Of a DNA stretch of 64,000 nt, positions 63,684-64,000 are shown one piece after another. This DNA comes from Onchidella celtica. Taxonomy: Eukaryota > Mollusca > Gastropoda > Systellommatophora > Onchidiidae. A model generated the notes under the pieces. The model did no database searches. It was given only the letters and a program-made list of their open reading frames with translations, and had not been told where the DNA came from. The stretch covers positions 54,593,880-54,657,879 of the forward strand of contig OZ007570.1 in assembly GCA_963931925.1 (NCBI GenBank). The letters run 5' to 3'. Both the position numbers and the translations under genes were made by a program. How positions within the stretch are numbered: position 1 is the first letter of the stretch; every line of letters starts with the position of its first letter.

Positions 63684-63857
63684 ATGCCTGCTGGTTGCAT
63701 TGCAGTTGACTGTTGTGACAGGGGTGGAAAAGATGTATCCAAACTGGTCCGATTCCCTGCCATCCGTGTAAAAGTTAGGGTCTTGGGGATGTTACGACTG
63801 CACGAGAGGCAGCTAACTCACACTCGGACACAACCACACAAGAAAAGTATTAAATAA
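63684..63857 (+). CDS. THAP-type zinc-finger protein, N-terminal start (partial or interrupted)
   Basis: The ATG opens MPAGCIAVDCCDRGGKDVSK then LVRFPAI. Cys5 and Cys10 and the FP pair at 24-25 fall where human THAP1 has Cys5, Cys10 and Phe25-Pro26. A THAP domain binds DNA through a C2CH zinc site; the second half is not here. From about 63767 the frame runs into a repeat that also ends the solo LTR at 54884-56110 and meets a stop at 63855. A normal first exon may end just before the repeat, although no strong donor is visible. It could be a host THAP gene or part of a THAP-bearing transposase; the promoter-like block favours a gene. Confidence 0.55.
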   Translation: MPAGCIAVDCCDRGGKDVSKLVRFPAIRVKVRVLGMLRLHERQLTHTRTQPHKKSIK

Positions 63858-64000
63858 CTAGAGCGTATATATGTCAGGCCGGTCAGGCCATAGTTTACAT
63901 AAATATTAATAACAAAGCAAAAGACAATAGAGGTATATATTCACACCAAAAAAAAAACTCTAATTAATAACTTAACCAATGATATTCATGTAACTATGGA
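63767..64000 (-). mobile_element. LTR-like repeat, reverse copy of the 54884-56110 family, runs off the window
   Basis: From 63783 to the window end the sequence is the reverse complement of 55877-56096, nearly base for base by eye. The left limit at about 63767 (TGTAAAAGTT) is taken from the alignment. Whether it is a solo LTR or part of a longer element cannot be seen. Confidence 0.8.

Overview
The window reads as AT-rich, intron-rich animal nuclear DNA, most likely from a mollusc or another marine invertebrate. The host genes are spread over many small exons, the DNA is full of non-LTR retrotransposons, tRNA-headed SINEs, foldback and MITE-type DNA elements and solo-LTR-like insertions, and nothing bacterial is present. 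The taxon is an inference; no gene here is diagnostic of it.

Host genes. (1) A complete six-exon gene on the + strand (12694-20375) can be spliced in frame into a 445-residue, membrane-anchored pectin-acetylesterase/NOTUM-family hydrolase with an apparently intact Ser-Asp-His triad. (2) A complete nine-exon gene on the - strand (57087 down to 41833) splices into a 568-residue AMP-forming acyl-CoA synthetase-like enzyme with its core motifs A3, A5, A7, A8 and A10. (3) At the right edge (from 63684) a THAP-type zinc-finger start sits behind a promoter-like block with NRF1-, CRE-, ETS- and YY1-like sites, and runs into an LTR-like repeat. Genes 1 and 2 both belong to lipid/ester chemistry families, but nothing shows that they work together.

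Layout. 1-7.7 kb: foldback elements with shared internal modules plus a 5'-truncated jockey/CR1-like LINE. 7.7-12.6 kb: mostly unique DNA with a mariner-like foldback element. 12.7-20.4 kb: the hydrolase gene, whose introns carry a hAT-like MITE, a solo LTR and a full SINE. 22.76-27.74 kb: a nearly complete LINE with target-site duplications, split by an LTR-like insertion. 28.8-30.4 kb: a minisatellite with higher-order structure. 30.4-41.8 kb: largely unassigned DNA with LINE fragments and local tandem duplications. 41.8-57.1 kb: the synthetase gene, its introns full of repeats. 57.1-64 kb: an extremely short, apparently identical tail copy of the same LINE, several SINE copies, MITEs, solo LTRs and the THAP start.

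The clearest result beyond the two genes is the set of mobile elements whose ends can be fixed from target-site duplications. The LINE family looks recently active, because its 154-bp tail copy matches the long copy by eye. A solo LTR sits only 10 nt beyond a splice donor. Foldback elements share an internal inverted module while carrying different outer ends. Exon borders were chosen by reading frame, splice signals and family similarity, without transcripts. Comparisons between repeats were made by eye.
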